DNA of 64,000 nucleotides from Beverwykella pulmonaria (GCA_001599595.1 BCHH01000003.1:3143151-3207150); one strand, 5' to 3'. Shown: positions 11,336 to 23,798, counted from the first letter of the stretch. Notes: generated from the sequence alone by a model not told the origin. Program-made: numbers and translations.

Positions 11336-14300
11336 ATGCCTTCTCCTTTCGATGCCAGCATTATTCGAACCTCCACCCCGGCTGAAGTTGCTCAGAACCT
11401 TCGGAAAGTTCGCGCCACATCCTCCGACGGGACGATCACTCGATATCTCCTCAAAGCTATTGAACAAGGCTCAATCCCACCCTCTGCATTTGCGATATGG
11501 CTTGATGTCTCACGCTCTCCCGCCGCTGTAGCGCAAGCTTGGAAACAGAAGTTTTCTGTCCAGATTCGTCAATCTGGCATTAGAAGACTGTCCGTTCTGC
11601 TAAGATCTGCGCAATGGAGCAGGACGTGGGATAGTCTTGGCGGCACTCAGGGCATGCTCGACTTGTTCAGCGACTTCTCAGTTCATGAAGTTCGAGCTGT
11701 TTGCCTTGCTATCAGCTCTAGCACCAAAGGGCAAGATTTGGAGGCGAAGAGGGAAAAGGTCACCGAGTTGTTGCAGGCCTTACTTCCTCGCCTCTTTCCA
11801 ACTCTAAATCATCATAATCCAGACCCACGTCCGTTGTACAAATTCTACCAACGACTTGTTCCGAGCTGCACCCCGGATTTTGTTGCCAGTGTGCTTAATC
11901 ATACCGTGAAGGGAGAATGGACACACTTCAGAAACCGTGAGCTCTACCGTTCCCATCCAGACACTCTGAGAGACCTCACGCTTCGTACCATTTCCAAGGG
12001 TCAAGCCCATGGCCGCCAGTGGCTTTTAGGTCTCACTAGAAAACATCCATCGGCTAAGGGTATATATCCAAGGTTTTCTGCATCCATGCAGTTCTCACTA
12101 GAGGTCTTGCGACGGCTCGTCAAAGAAGAAGGATCCACCTTTTCTGAGGATAGTTTCCTCGAGGACCTTGTCGTGCCTTTAGCAAGACGAGCCATACGAA
12201 AAAGGATTGATTGGTCGTATACTCAGGAGATTATGGACTTGACCGTTTGCTATCTGAATAAGCGGCCTGCCGTAGCAAAGAAGCTTGAAATTTCCTACGG
12301 CCATATTCTGCACATCGTCGCAATATGCTGGTCACGCCGCTCCGATATGTTTGAGAACTCCTTCAGCTCTCTCCTTCTTCTTTGGCATAAGGAGCAATCG
12401 GAGAAGGGAGTTGAAATATCAGAATTCGATGTCTTGCTGGTGGGCGTAGCAAAATCCCGGCGGTGTGCTCTGTTGAGATTTTGCTTCAAGATCGTCGCCG
12501 AAAGGGACCTACAAAATGGAAGAGACCTGAAGGGTGTTAAAGGTGTATTAGATCCTTCCTGCCTTGAGCGGCTGCAGCCCGAGCAAGCTTTAGGATTGTT
12601 CCTTAGACTGCGTAACGCAAGAGGTGATAAGGACTTGATCTCAAAGAGCTGGCAGGGAAGATCCATCACAGATCTCACCTCAATCCCAGATGAGCAGACT
12701 GGTGACCCTGATATACACCAGGTAATTCTGACACAACGGTACGCAGATGCACTAGTATCTGAAGACCAGATGGGAAAGGCGAAAGAGCTTGCGGCACAGG
12801 CGAGACGACTTGCTGCAAAGCAACTCCAGGAGCGAAAAAAGAGGGCAATGTCCTGCTCGGACCAGACCCAGCACGCCTTCTATGCCAAATCTGCTCTCTT
12901 TTACTGCATAGCTAGTAGATCATTGCCACTATACAAAGAGACCCTTGAATGGGCACGTCGCTTCGTCCGCGACCCTCTTACGTCGAAAGCCCTCCATCAA
13001 GACTATCCAGAAGAGGCGAAAGTGCTCTTAAGCGGGATTCACATGTGCTTGACAAAAGATATGGAACCATCGACTGTTAGTAGCTGCGTCCAAGAAGCCA
13101 ACGAAATCTTACTCGGCTTGTTTGAGACTGTACGCTTAGCCTTGCGTGAGCCGTCCTTCGTGGTCACTCACTGGGCAGGTGTTTTTAGGCTCTTCTACGA
13201 AGTAGTCGTGGAGCGTCACAAACGGTCATCCATGTTGAAAAAGACGCTCGAAATTTCCGACGATGAGGTTTACGGAATTGTCTGGGAGGACACTCTGGTA
13301 TTACTGATCACTGTAGAGGAAAAAGCCTTGGAGAGCGGCCTGGAGCGACTTGGCGCCGGCGGTCTTCGGGGGATTTTAAGCTACAGAAACACATATTCGA
13401 ACGAACTGAAAGACGCGGAACCCTCAACTTACCGCTTTCTCGACAATGTCGCCAAAGCTCGTGATCAAATCTGGCGCAAGGTTCGGCCCACTGTCTTCCC
13501 GAGTGCCGCAACTCTTCCCAGCGCCTTTCCTCGCGGATTGCCAATCCAGCACTTGGCGGAACCATTTATTATCAGTAACCCGTCACTGGAGGCTCACGCT
13601 CCCTACCTTACAGCTCGCGCAAATGCGGCTGTGTATCCCGACCCCACTGTCGCATTGACACTTGTCCCAACAGACAAAGAAACCTGGGCTGCAATTGGGT
13701 ATTTTGTTGATGACTACCAGTATGCCCTGCGAATGCTCGTCCCTGATTGGACCCGCGAACAGGAGGCAAAAGAGCGCGTTAATCGAGCCTACGCTTATGC
13801 GGTCGGCCCACTCAGCGAGCCTCGGATGACTCGAGCAGAAGCAGTGCGATATTGGCAATCTTCACACAAACGCGACCTAGTGGGTAAATGCTGGCCTAAC
13901 GTGCCTGATGAAGATCTTTCGTCCGGAGAATGGACTGCCATCTTCCCACAGGTAGATGATCCAACTGAAGTTGAAGAGTGGAATCCAATGCCACCACAGA
14001 AAGAGGAGATCAAGTCACGGTCCTTAGATCTGACATATATTGACCTATCAAAGAATATGAATGCTTTGAGGGTAGTTCCGACAATTGATTCTGAGTTGGA
14101 GGTAAATGTCCCAAAAATTCCTGGTCAGAATTTTGAGCAGGATTTCATCTGGTCAAGTTGGCGGTGTACGAGCGAGGCCGAGGTTCTAGCAGCTCTTGTT
14201 TATCTCGACACTCAGAACTCTGCAAAGTCTCGCATTCTGGCTTCGCCGTTTCCAGCAGCAAAAGATGTTCGCTACCCAGCAGTTTACCTTGATGAACAGT

Positions 14301-16267
14301 TCCTGTCATCCAAAACAACTCCTAGAAGCCGAAGAATGGCAATTGAGTACCTCAAGAGGCGCCGTACTATCAAAGTTGTCCCCCCAACCCTGGTTGCGCA
14401 GGTTGCACAAAACACAATGGATGCTCTTGACGTTGCAGACCCAAGCGACTCTAAGTTCATCGATCTAGAGGCGGATACCTTTCTACTCATAGATTTGCTT
14501 TCGAAGAGCGACTGGCCCAGCCTGGCATCGGAACTCATTGTTAGGACGATTGTACAGCGTCCCAATGCGAGCTCTTGGCATCGCCGGCTCCTGTGCCCGA
14601 CTTTCCTTCGTAGACTCCCAGCCTCGGACGCCCAAGCCTGCTTTGAAGCGCTTTCAAATGGCATCATAGCGAGGCTGGAGGAACAGGAGCAGGCGAGTGC
14701 CCAAAAGACCGCGGAAGTGAGAGCTGAGGAGTCCGAGAAGTCAATTGCAAGAACAACACCTACGGGAGATGGACCCCAGCAGCCGTTCCTCAAAGTGACG
14801 ACCGTTAAATTCCTTGCCCAACTTCTCCAAAACTCCGAATATGTATCAGAAGACTTCTCTCTTTCAGTCCTCTCTTCGCTTGCCCAAAAGGCATCGCATA
14901 TGGACATTCGCAAAGCTGTAATAGACAGCCTTTTGAACCTCTTGTCAGCCTCGTCCCCTGATCGATCTGAGAATATTCTAGTGGTGCTTGAGTGCATGAT
15001 GCCCATTGCTGGTAACCTGGACGAACGTCGACCCATCTTAGAACTTGATTGGAGGACCGCCGAAGAACAGCTCGAACTCCCTGAAGTGGCAGATGACTTC
15101 TCGGTTGATGCTTCACCGATGCTGATCACCTTCTTCAACTTCTATCCCAATGGAAATACAGACGTCAAATACGGCGAAGCGTATATGAAGCGCATCATGC
15201 TACCAACCATCGAGCGACTCAAGCAAGAGACAGCGAGATGGACAAATCTCTTCCTCGTAAAGCACGGCATTGACGAGGACGCACAGAAAGAGCTAAATAT
15301 CCCCCCGGTTCCCAAAAGTCTCGGAATGTGGAGACGCTTCCTGAATCTCAAGCCTTCTTACTTACCCTTCTCATACCTCGAGGAATACGTCGATTACACC
15401 CTCTTCAACATCTCGCCTCCCGCGCCAATCAAATCTCTACATAAAAAACTGAACGACAACCCAACCCTGCTTTCCGATCCCGCAGTTAAATACTGGCTCT
15501 CGCTCTATGCCACCGGCCTTGACTTCAACTTGCAATTTCCGCTCGCGTCTCTTCTGGGAGCGAAATCCAAACTACCCGAAGAAGTTGGCCACACAACCAA
15601 AAAGATCCAAGAAGTTTTCCTCAAACACTTCACTGCTATACTATGGAACGACGCACCGCATTACGCCCACCTCAATGCGCTGATCCAGCGCAATCTCCGC
15701 CCCACGCGCTTCGACGAGAATTGGCTTACTGGCCAAAAGCCTATTGTCGAAGCTATAATAATGTATATCGAGACACTGCGCACGCGAGACTGGGAGCGCG
15801 ACGTTGCGCGCCAACCCAGCGTTTTCCCCGACACTTTTCCGCTCCGCCTCTGGCTACTAAAGTACCCGCAATCCGATCCTACCTCACCTACCCCTATCCC
15901 CCTCACCCCAGAACAAGAAGCGAAATGCAAAGCTTTCGCCGACCAACTCGCTAAGACCGTAGACCAGATCTGTGGACGGATATACCACACGAAATTCGAG
16001 CAAGTGAAGCAAGCGGTCGAAATGTATATAACAGGAGAGTATAGATGGAATGTGGCAGTGTATTTAGGCGATATCGAGAAGACGAGGCTGAGTTGGTTGA
16101 CGAGACCGGATGAGCTGAGGGTGGAACTTGCGGCGTGGTTGTTGGGGATAAGTAGGGGCCCGAGGGAGGATGATGGGAGAAAGAGGGTTGCGAAGTTGCT
16201 GAGGGGTTGGAGAGGGAGTGAGAATGAGGAGGTTAGAAGGTTTGGGTTGGTGACGAAATGTATGTAG
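11336..16267 (+). CDS. Large intronless conserved-looking fungal protein of unknown function (1643 aa)
   Basis: One uninterrupted frame of 1643 residues. The frame extends 20 codons further upstream but only by a TTG, so I take the ATG at 11336 (MPSPFDASIIRTSTPAEVAQ). No signal peptide, membrane segment, nucleotide-binding loop, zinc motif or catalytic signature was recognised. The sequence is rich in Leu, Arg, Glu and Ala in helical patterns throughout (for example LARRAIRKRI, AKELAAQARRLAAKQLQERK near the middle, and LLNLLSASSPDRSENILVVL), suggesting an alpha-solenoid (HEAT/TPR-like) scaffold. A charged linker near 1120-1150 (EEQEQASAQKTAEVRAEESE) may separate two helical halves. Codon use stays regular along the whole length, so it is a real gene. 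Function is unknown and I name none. Confidence 0.9.
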   Translation: MPSPFDASIIRTSTPAEVAQNLRKVRATSSDGTITRYLLKAIEQGSIPPSAFAIWLDVSRSPAAVAQAWKQKFSVQIRQSGIRRLSVLLRSAQWSRTWDSLGGTQGMLDLFSDFSVHEVRAVCLAISSSTKGQDLEAKREKVTELLQALLPRLFPTLNHHNPDPRPLYKFYQRLVPSCTPDFVASVLNHTVKGEWTHFRNRELYRSHPDTLRDLTLRTISKGQAHGRQWLLGLTRKHPSAKGIYPRFSASMQFSLEVLRRLVKEEGSTFSEDSFLEDLVVPLARRAIRKRIDWSYTQEIMDLTVCYLNKRPAVAKKLEISYGHILHIVAICWSRRSDMFENSFSSLLLLWHKEQSEKGVEISEFDVLLVGVAKSRRCALLRFCFKIVAERDLQNGRDLKGVKGVLDPSCLERLQPEQALGLFLRLRNARGDKDLISKSWQGRSITDLTSIPDEQTGDPDIHQVILTQRYADALVSEDQMGKAKELAAQARRLAAKQLQERKKRAMSCSDQTQHAFYAKSALFYCIASRSLPLYKETLEWARRFVRDPLTSKALHQDYPEEAKVLLSGIHMCLTKDMEPSTVSSCVQEANEILLGLFETVRLALREPSFVVTHWAGVFRLFYEVVVERHKRSSMLKKTLEISDDEVYGIVWEDTLVLLITVEEKALESGLERLGAGGLRGILSYRNTYSNELKDAEPSTYRFLDNVAKARDQIWRKVRPTVFPSAATLPSAFPRGLPIQHLAEPFIISNPSLEAHAPYLTARANAAVYPDPTVALTLVPTDKETWAAIGYFVDDYQYALRMLVPDWTREQEAKERVNRAYAYAVGPLSEPRMTRAEAVRYWQSSHKRDLVGKCWPNVPDEDLSSGEWTAIFPQVDDPTEVEEWNPMPPQKEEIKSRSLDLTYIDLSKNMNALRVVPTIDSELEVNVPKIPGQNFEQDFIWSSWRCTSEAEVLAALVYLDTQNSAKSRILASPFPAAKDVRYPAVYLDEQFLSSKTTPRSRRMAIEYLKRRRTIKVVPPTLVAQVAQNTMDALDVADPSDSKFIDLEADTFLLIDLLSKSDWPSLASELIVRTIVQRPNASSWHRRLLCPTFLRRLPASDAQACFEALSNGIIARLEEQEQASAQKTAEVRAEESEKSIARTTPTGDGPQQPFLKVTTVKFLAQLLQNSEYVSEDFSLSVLSSLAQKASHMDIRKAVIDSLLNLLSASSPDRSENILVVLECMMPIAGNLDERRPILELDWRTAEEQLELPEVADDFSVDASPMLITFFNFYPNGNTDVKYGEAYMKRIMLPTIERLKQETARWTNLFLVKHGIDEDAQKELNIPPVPKSLGMWRRFLNLKPSYLPFSYLEEYVDYTLFNISPPAPIKSLHKKLNDNPTLLSDPAVKYWLSLYATGLDFNLQFPLASLLGAKSKLPEEVGHTTKKIQEVFLKHFTAILWNDAPHYAHLNALIQRNLRPTRFDENWLTGQKPIVEAIIMYIETLRTRDWERDVARQPSVFPDTFPLRLWLLKYPQSDPTSPTPIPLTPEQEAKCKAFADQLAKTVDQICGRIYHTKFEQVKQAVEMYITGEYRWNVAVYLGDIEKTRLSWLTRPDELRVELAAWLLGISRGPREDDGRKRVAKLLRGWRGSENEEVRRFGLVTKCM

Positions 16268-17482
16268 AAATGGAGCGGGTTAGATGTGAGGTGCATGGGA
16301 GTTGATTGTATGGAGAGGAGATGTGGAGAGCAGATATTAAGATGTTGGACAAGTAGTTGGAGGGACACGCTGCTCCAAAGGCTTATGTCGCATTACGCTC
16401 TTAGCGTCCTCCGCGCGGAGATCATCATTACTAACAGATGATGGTGAACTTGTTCCAATCTTCCTCTCTACTTGCATGCAGATAAGCTTGAGTTCTACTA
16501 TTATCCAATATGAACAACTGAGCAACCATAGCCCACTCACACGGCTGACCGATCAATGATATCGTCTTTCGAGACAATCGGAGCTAGAACATGACAGACT
16601 CTTGTCAAGTCAGAAACCATGATGTGTCACTGTGATTCCTTTAGTTTGGGGAACATTTTAGAAAATAGGGTAGAGGAAAGACAGGACGGGTGAGAAAGGA
16701 AATTAAATAAAGGAAATGAAATACTTGGACTTGTATGCGAATCTTATTGCGCACTTTTCTTGACCAAGGAGTCTAGCTTCGATATTTCAGCTTCTTCCAA
16801 CCTTCAGCGCACAGAAACCCACACAAGCGTCTTTTCGGATCTCTGGAAGAGACGTAAGTCATGTGGTTTGAACATTAAGTCGAGGCAGAGAGCCAGGTTA
16901 TAGTTCATATACCCGAACAAGGCTAATCTTATACTTGTTGGGGAGGAATGCGCCGTTAGTGGTAGCGGTAATACTTCATGCTCATTACGTCCTCACAATC
17001 GCCAAATGTCTCACGGCAACATGTCCGCGTTGTGACTAGTTTTAGCTGAGGCAGCCACATGTTCACACATGGTTCTTTTTGGCTTCGACTTTAGATACTG
17101 AGAGGGCCGCGGTGCTATGCGACGTTGTGTGGATAAATTTAGTCTGGCAAAAACCATGAACTGTGGGCTTCCGCGGATTTAAAGTCTCGGGAGGAGAAGT
17201 GTGGGGGTATTAGTGCGAGGAGAAGAAGTGCAGGATGGGTGTTATATATGGAGTGGGAGGGCGAGATATGAACTCATGACTGGGAAAGATGCAGCGGGAA
17301 CGTCGGTGAAGAGTGGGAGTCTCCATCGAAACTAGTTCAAGCGATGACTGTTGAGCATTAACATGATATACATTATGCATTACACCAACAACGAGGTACC
17401 AAAAGCCCAGGCGAATATTTCCCAACCCTTTCCCATGCTGCCCTCTATCAATGTCTCGAAATCCCTCACCCTCATCTGCCTC
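16268..17482. other. Convergent intergenic region, no gene seen
   Basis: Lies between the 3' ends of the plus-strand giant gene and the minus-strand MFS gene. Short frames only; the minus-strand frame of 235 codons at 15661-16368 is antisense to the giant gene. No repeat or RNA gene was recognised. Confidence 0.5.
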
Positions 17483-19350
17483 CTAAACAACCCCCCTAAA
17501 GCTCGCTCCTCGAATAACGCTCCCCCTCCTACTACCGGGCACACTCCCCATGTGCGCAATACTATTATGCCTACTCCCATACAGCCCCGGCAGCGCACTC
17601 ACCCTCCTCCCCCCTGACTCCTCCTTCGCACCTTGCAACTGCTGCGCGAACTTGCTTCTCTTCCTGAGTTCCGGCCCCTTCCAATAAATAACATACACCG
17701 CCGCCACTAACAAAAAGCTAATGCCAAAAAGAATCGTAGAAGCGTACGCCAAATGGTAACGCGATGCAGAATTAGGGATATTCTGATAGAACGGAGTAGC
17801 AGGGAGTGTCAGTACACCTGCCAAAAAATCGCGGGACCAGCCGTTGCCTCCTGTAGCCGAGGCAGAGTAGGGCCCATAGGCGCAGATCATGTAGTCGATA
17901 GTTGCCATGTATATCGAATAATTCGCGATTCCGATAATCGCACTGAAGATCATAGACGCAATCCAATGTATCGGTGGTCCCGTACTCGTCCACGCAAACC
18001 CTATCAATCCGATGGGCAGACAAGGCGCCGTGTAAAGCAGCCACCAGAGCCGAGACTCATACTGCGCGGTCTCGTTGTCCGGCTTCGCGTGGCGGATCTT
18101 AATGTTTCGCTTTATAGCGGGGATAAAAGAGAGCCACGCGATGATGTATCCAATACCGATGGGTATGAAGGCCAGACCGATCGTCACGGCGTTGAAATTC
18201 CACTGGTCGTATACCAGACTGTAGCTCTGAAGGAACATGAAGATCAGCGCGTCGGAGAATCCGGATAGCAAACTTAGTACTAGCACGATTGGCTCGGTCA
18301 GGAACATGCGGAAGGGCCGCACCCAGGTGACCATGATTTCGCGGGCGGAGAACCGTTCTTTAAAGGGTGTGAGTTCGTTGGGGCCCCAGATGTTGACTGG
18401 TTTGCCCGCTTTCTCGCCTTCCTTGCGGCGGCGCTTTGCGATGCGGTCCATCATGATGGTTGATCGCGTTTCCGGGACTAGGAAGAAGTGCAGGATTTGC
18501 ACAGCGCCGCCGAAGATGAGCTGGATCCAGATGTTCCATCGCCAGGGGCTGTAGCCTGTTAGGAGGGGTTGATTGGTACCTTTGGGGATGGGTGACGTAC
18601 AGGTTATATTCTACGAAACCACCAACGATCGGGCCGAGCACTGAGCCGCCGACGGAGGAGAAAACAATGTATGCCTAAGCAAAGTCAGTATCAGGTCCTA
18701 AGAGAGGTGAGAGAGGAGTCTCAACGTACCACGGCATACTGCTGCGTATCCGCCTCCCACATATCAGCCACCATGCCCAACGTGACACTCCCCCCCGCCG
18801 TACTCAAACCACCTAGGGCCCTGAACGCCAGCACGGTCCCAAAATTCGGCGCAATGCCCACTGGAATCTGCCAAATATTCACAAAGAACAAACTGAGCTG
18901 TAGGATTGGCCAGCGGCCCAACTCCTCGCTCCACGGCGCCCACAGCTCGCACCCAAACGCATACGCAATCAGAAAGATGGCGGCGCCCAGCCGTCCCGCT
19001 TGTGCGCTGACATGGAACTCCTCGCTGATGCCCGAAATGGCGTTGGAGTACAGAGACGTGTTGAAGTTCATGGACACTTGCACGATGAAGACGACGGACA
19101 GGATCATCCATTTCTTCCAGGAAGGGAAGGAGAAACCGAGTTCGTCGTAGCATTCCTCTTCAGTGATCTCGTAGCGGTCGTACGTGCCGTATTTGGCGAA
19201 GAATTCGCGGTCGGCGTCGGTGTCGGCGGGCGCAGAGGAGTTTTCCAGGGTCTCGTTGCGCGGCGTGGAGGGGATGGAGTCGTCTTTTTTCTCGAGGTCG
19301 TCGCCGTGCACGTCCGAGGGACGGTTGGCGATGGGGACTCGGTTCGCCAT
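17483..19350 (-). CDS. MFS transporter, DHA1-type (drug/polyamine:H+ antiporter-like)
   Basis: Three exons on the minus strand: 19350-18730, 18674-18601 and 18548-17483, giving 586 residues. The joins give ADTQQYAV/AYIVFSSVGGSV and VEYNL/PWRWNIWIQLIFGG, both natural in this family; introns are 55 and 52 bp. The N-terminal 80 residues are acidic and cytosolic. About twelve membrane segments follow, with the 2-3 loop reading WAPWSEELGRWPILQL. The cytosolic middle loop holds PETRSTIMMDRIAKRRRK, typical of fungal DHA1 carriers. The tail carries Ser/Arg repeats (SRHNSIAHMGSVPGSRRGSV) that could be phosphorylated. It likely exchanges a small organic molecule for protons at the plasma membrane; the substrate is unknown. 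The AtuA-like gene lies upstream on the same strand, suggesting a possible shared pathway. A GTG codon five codons upstream was rejected in favour of the ATG. Confidence 0.92.
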
Positions 19351-20262
19351 AGTGCATCCAGTCACACCAAATCTTTACTAACCAGAGGAATGACTATTGG
19401 AGAGGGAAGACATGGCAATGGGGAGAAAGTCGGATAGATATAACGCAGCATCGCACAGCATGTAGCGGCAGAACGGCGGTCACAGGACGTAACAACATGC
19501 CGTCATTGCGCAGGGCTCTCGCTGACCGGCTTGAAGATGGCGGAGAACCATGGAAGGCGGGCTAATAGCTCTCGCATGCTGATGGGCCTGTCAACGCTGC
19601 GGAAGGCGTGGATATGTGGGTCACAGTGCTCGAGCCGAGGGGCCCGAGCAGAGAGGCACAGAACAGAACCGTTCTGGGAGATGGCCATGTCAGTGTGCAT
19701 GTCCAAGTCAGTCCACTCTCTCTCCAAACAACGCCAGTGTCTTTTAGACATCCTGGACATCTCTCGTACCTTGCAAGCCATGCCAGGATATCTTGAAGGC
19801 GTCTTGATGTGCCCAAGCTTTGCCGGGTATTGCGATGCGCGTTCGCCAAGCTCCGCCCCAAAGCTTTTCCGCTAGCCGAGCAGGTTTCCATTCCCATGCG
19901 TGACGTCATTTTGCTACGAGGATCTGCACCCCCCCTCGCCTGCAAAGGCGGCACGCTGGGTGCCGAAGCCAGAAATCTCACAATTGCCGACGCGTTGGTG
20001 AGTGAGCGGCCGCGTGACTGCGTTGGGGTTTTGATGAGGCGTGGAGTGGGGGCATGTCGAGAGCGACAATCGGGAGTTTGTATCGAACATGTTGGAGGGA
20101 AGACGTGTGTCAAAGACGCAAAGACTTGGGGAAGAAGCACACAGAAAATGAGCATCAGACTTGAGGCTGATCAATCTCGTCGACGATCGACAATCGCGCG
20201 TTGATCTCTGCGGCAAGATCTCCCAATCACCACGACCATCTGCTCATGTGCCTCGTCAGCCT
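19351..20262. other. Promoter region of the MFS gene / 3' side of the AtuA-like gene
   Basis: GC-rich DNA open on both strands in several frames, none with recognisable protein text. Presumed to hold the MFS promoter. Confidence 0.5.
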
Positions 20263-22227
20263 TCAGATTCGTCCCCTAGCCAAAAACCTCAAGGGCACAT
20301 CCACAGTCCTACACCTCAAGAACTCGGCGCAGTTCTTCCCCAGAAAGTCAACACTGCTCGTGCAAGATACCCCCCTGTCGAGATGATCCTTGAGTAGGAA
20401 ATGCACCGCCTTGAGGCCCGGGAATTCGAATCTTTCGACCCTGCCACCCGTGAACTCCTCGCCAAGCAAATAATTCTGCAGGAAGGAAGTAGAGAGGAGA
20501 TTCTGGAGCCATGCATACTCATCCTGATACCGCACCCAGAACCCGACATTGCAGTCACTTCCCTTGTCTCCAGAGCGAGCATGCACAATCGAGCCGAGCG
20601 GAGCGGGAGCCGTCGCGCCAAAAGACTTTAGATCCACCGCGTGACTGGTGTTGTCGTGCGTGGGCTGGTGTTTCGAGTACATCTGCGACTCCACAGGGGG
20701 AGCAATATCGATGCTCTCACCGGAAGCAAGATGGACCCGATGGTGGATTGCGGATTGTGGAAGCAACGTGACGTAGTACTCAAAGATCTCCTTCGGAAAA
20801 GCCTGGCGCAGGTCTAGGTGCGGCGTCGCGCCTGGATAAGCGCACATAATCGGATCGAGGCACGGACGCACGAACTTGGCTGGCGCTAGGTCTTCAGCTT
20901 TGCGCGCTTGGGCTATCACGCGGAAGTCCACCGTTGCGGCGTTCTGGTTTGCAGGGTTCTCAGGTACGGAGCCGATGGTTTGGAAGGAGAGGTGCGTGAA
21001 GGCTGCCATGTGCGGCGCGAGCAGTGTGCGGATTTGCCTTTCTATCATGCGCGCTTTGGCGGGTATGTCGAGACCCGTCATGAACCAGTGCATTTCGGCT
21101 TGGTAGATGGGCTTCGCTGTGATGCCGACTTTGGTTGTCGGAGGCGGGAGAGCGCCCTTGACGCCTCGTAAGGCTACACGATCGGTCGAGAGATGTTCGA
21201 AGGAGACATCGTTCAGAATGGCAGTAACGTCCGAGTTAAAGTACCACGGTCCCTGGATTTCGTAGAGAAATTGCGAGGTGAGCGTGTTGACTGAGATCTG
21301 TCCTCCGGAGCCCTTGTTCTTCGTCACAACAACCTCTCCAGAATGCGATATCTCGACGATGGGGTATCCAATGTTCTCCCAACCCAAAGGTTCGAGATCT
21401 TTGAACCCGGTATAGTTCCCGCCAACGCTGTACGACGAGCACTCAGAGAGGTGTCCAGCAACAAACGCGTTCGCGAGCTCGTCAAGATCTGATCGTTGCC
21501 AACTGTGCCACCAGTATGCCGCGCCTATGACTGGACTCGCATCCGAGACGCGACCGCAGACGACAATATCCGCGCCCTTCTCGAAGGCTTTCGCAATCCC
21601 CAATCCGCCCAAATATGCCTGCGCGTAGATGGGTTCGAACTTCCAATCATCCAGCTTCTCCTCGGTGCATATATTCTCAAACAGCGACTCGCCTCGCTTC
21701 TGCGCCTCGAGGAGTTGAGGCAGAACCTCGTCTCCTGATATCCATGCGACGCTGAGGTCGAGTCCGTGGCCCTTGACCATTTTCGTCACGACCTCGTGTA
21801 GCTTCTTTGTATCTGCCGCACCAGCATTGACGGCTACCTTGATGCGGTATTTAGCGATGTAGGGAAGTGCGGGCTCAAGAGCTTCGAGGAAGGTAGGTTC
21901 GTAGGCGTCGATCTGACCTGGAATCTGGTCAGTATGCTGCGAGAGCTGACTACCTTGAGGGATAGCTGTACCATTGATCTTGGTTCCAGCCCTCACCGTC
22001 ATATTCCCTTCCGACATCCAATCCCCAACCAACACATCAATCAGATCGTTCTCATAGTTCTTCGCAAGCAGCGTCATTGCATCGCGGCGATCAGTCGTCG
22101 AGCCGGAGCATCCTGATGGGATTTGTTAGCATATCGACAGCCACCTTTACAGTCAATTGTACAGTATTGAGACATCATGATCAGTGAAACACGTACCCGC
22201 AATCCGAATGGCACGTTTCCCGGCCAT
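20263..22227 (-). CDS. AtuA / DUF1446 family protein (acyclic terpene utilisation-like)
   Basis: Two exons: a 31-nt first exon (22227-22197) and 22112-20263, joined across an 84-bp GT-AG intron to read MAGKRAIRIAGCSGSTTDRR; 626 residues. The N-terminal DUF1446/AtuA domain is clear (LIDVLVGDWMSEGNMTVRAG, VAVNAGAADTKKLHEVV, GADIVVCGRVSDASPVIGAA). The C-terminal AtuA-type ferredoxin-like domain is also present (GSIVHARSGDKGSDCNVGFW). Pseudomonas AtuA belongs to the citronellol/geraniol catabolism cluster, but its reaction is not established, so the fungal role is open. No signal peptide is seen, so a cytosolic location is likely. The frame is open upstream of the chosen ATG and would add a hydrophobic segment; I prefer MAGKR because family members start just before the RIAG strand. 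MFS carrier and regulator genes lie on either side on the same strand. Confidence 0.9.
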
Positions 22228-23798
22228 GGCTAGCTTCTCACGGCGTTCGAATATCAAGGTCCAAAAGACATATAAACCCTCCAGTATGGCACATCCAAGG
22301 ACGACAACAAGCTGGAGTAAGCATTGAAACTTCTCGCTGATAATCTTCAGCCATGGCAGTACCTCGGTGAGCTCCCATCGTACTTTGGCGGGAGTCGCAG
22401 AGCTATTGTCAGCTGGCAAGCCGAGGAGGCGGGGAACGCTAACCTGGACTGGCACTAGGGTTCTGCTAAGGTCAGTTAGGAACAGTCTCGAAAATAGTGT
22501 TTACTCTTCAAGAAAACAACAATGAGATCCTAAGCGTTTCTTGCATTTAACACAGGTGAATATTAACACGCGTTCAAACGCACCGCAAAGAATAAAGTAA
22601 ATTGGTGGCAAGGCAAAGCCGGTACAACGCAATTTCCCTCCTCGATGAGCTCCATCCTCAACGAACTCGATTTGTCTTCCTCCATGTTCCACACTGGCCT
22701 TTTATGTGACTTGCAAAACATTCATATTCACGCTCCCTGCTCCCTTTTCATTCCTCTCTCCATTAACATATATCTTACCTTTCTTCTCCACTTCATGGAC
22801 ACCGAATCTCCCCACCTCATAGACCCCACCTACCGCCTGTCTTTTCTGCCTTCGCCTTACCCACGCACCCTATATTTTCACCACCTACCAACTACTTCCC
22901 CCTAAAAATCGCCCTAGTTCTAGAATTCTCCTGCTATCCTAGTCACTACGCTTCGCTTGCATCCTCGGCCAGGGTTTTCAATTCCCCTTTTTTTAATCCA
23001 TCCTCCAGGAGCTAAAATATGACCTCGGGTGGTACATATTATAGCCTTGAGGCTCCAAGCCCAGCGCCCAAAAGGGAACGGTTGTCAGTGCGGAAGTGGG
23101 TCCTACTCCTGCATCCCATTTCCCTGTTCTCTCTCCCCATCTTTTTTCCCTTGCCCGACCATCATCTTCTCCCGACTATTTTGAGTGTGGTATTTCAACT
23201 TCTCCAGTATATCACACCCCACCCTGACCAGGACCCCTTCTCGCAGAATATTCGATAATCTTAAAAACATGGCGCTTACCAGCCGCGAGAAGTAGCAGGT
23301 CAACACACGCGTCAATCTACGGCACAAACCGTCCATTCCTCTAAGTGCAATATGCCAAATTTGAAAGTCTTATAGGGAAAGGTTAAGAAGATTGGGCCTT
23401 GAGAAAAGAAGATAAAAGTTTGACGCATTGAAAAGACTCACAAATGCAGCATATATCTTCACGGTCCTACAGTTATCCGCTTGCCCCGCCGTTCAAATCA
23501 GTTGCCAGTGATATCTCCCTTGATGAACCCGAACCCGATGATCCATTATCTGATATACTCCTCATTTCAGTTTAGTTTTTTAATAGCTAAATGATTGTTT
23601 CCTGCTCGATGGTTTTATTTCACAATCAATTATGGCCAACTGAGGATACCTATATACCCGATGAAATTCCGCCTATACGTCTGTCCCGTAAATCACGTCC
23701 CCCATCTAGTCTCCATGCATCGCATGCCTTCCCTCTCACGATTACAGATTATAAACCCTCATTCGTCAGTCCCTCGTATCCCTCTATTCTCACGTTAC
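22228..23798. other. AtuA upstream region with pyrimidine-rich DNA
   Basis: Presumed promoter of the AtuA-like gene plus the 3' flank of the Zn2Cys6 gene. Pyrimidine-rich on the plus strand at 22740-23000. No gene was recognised. Confidence 0.5.

Noticed and set aside
14284..15138. 284-codon minus-strand frame
   Set aside because: Antisense inside the 1643-residue gene, Ser/Arg-rich composition artefact.
22228..22455. N-terminal extension of the AtuA-like protein with a hydrophobic segment
   Set aside because: In frame, but family members start just before RIAG; the extension has no family text.
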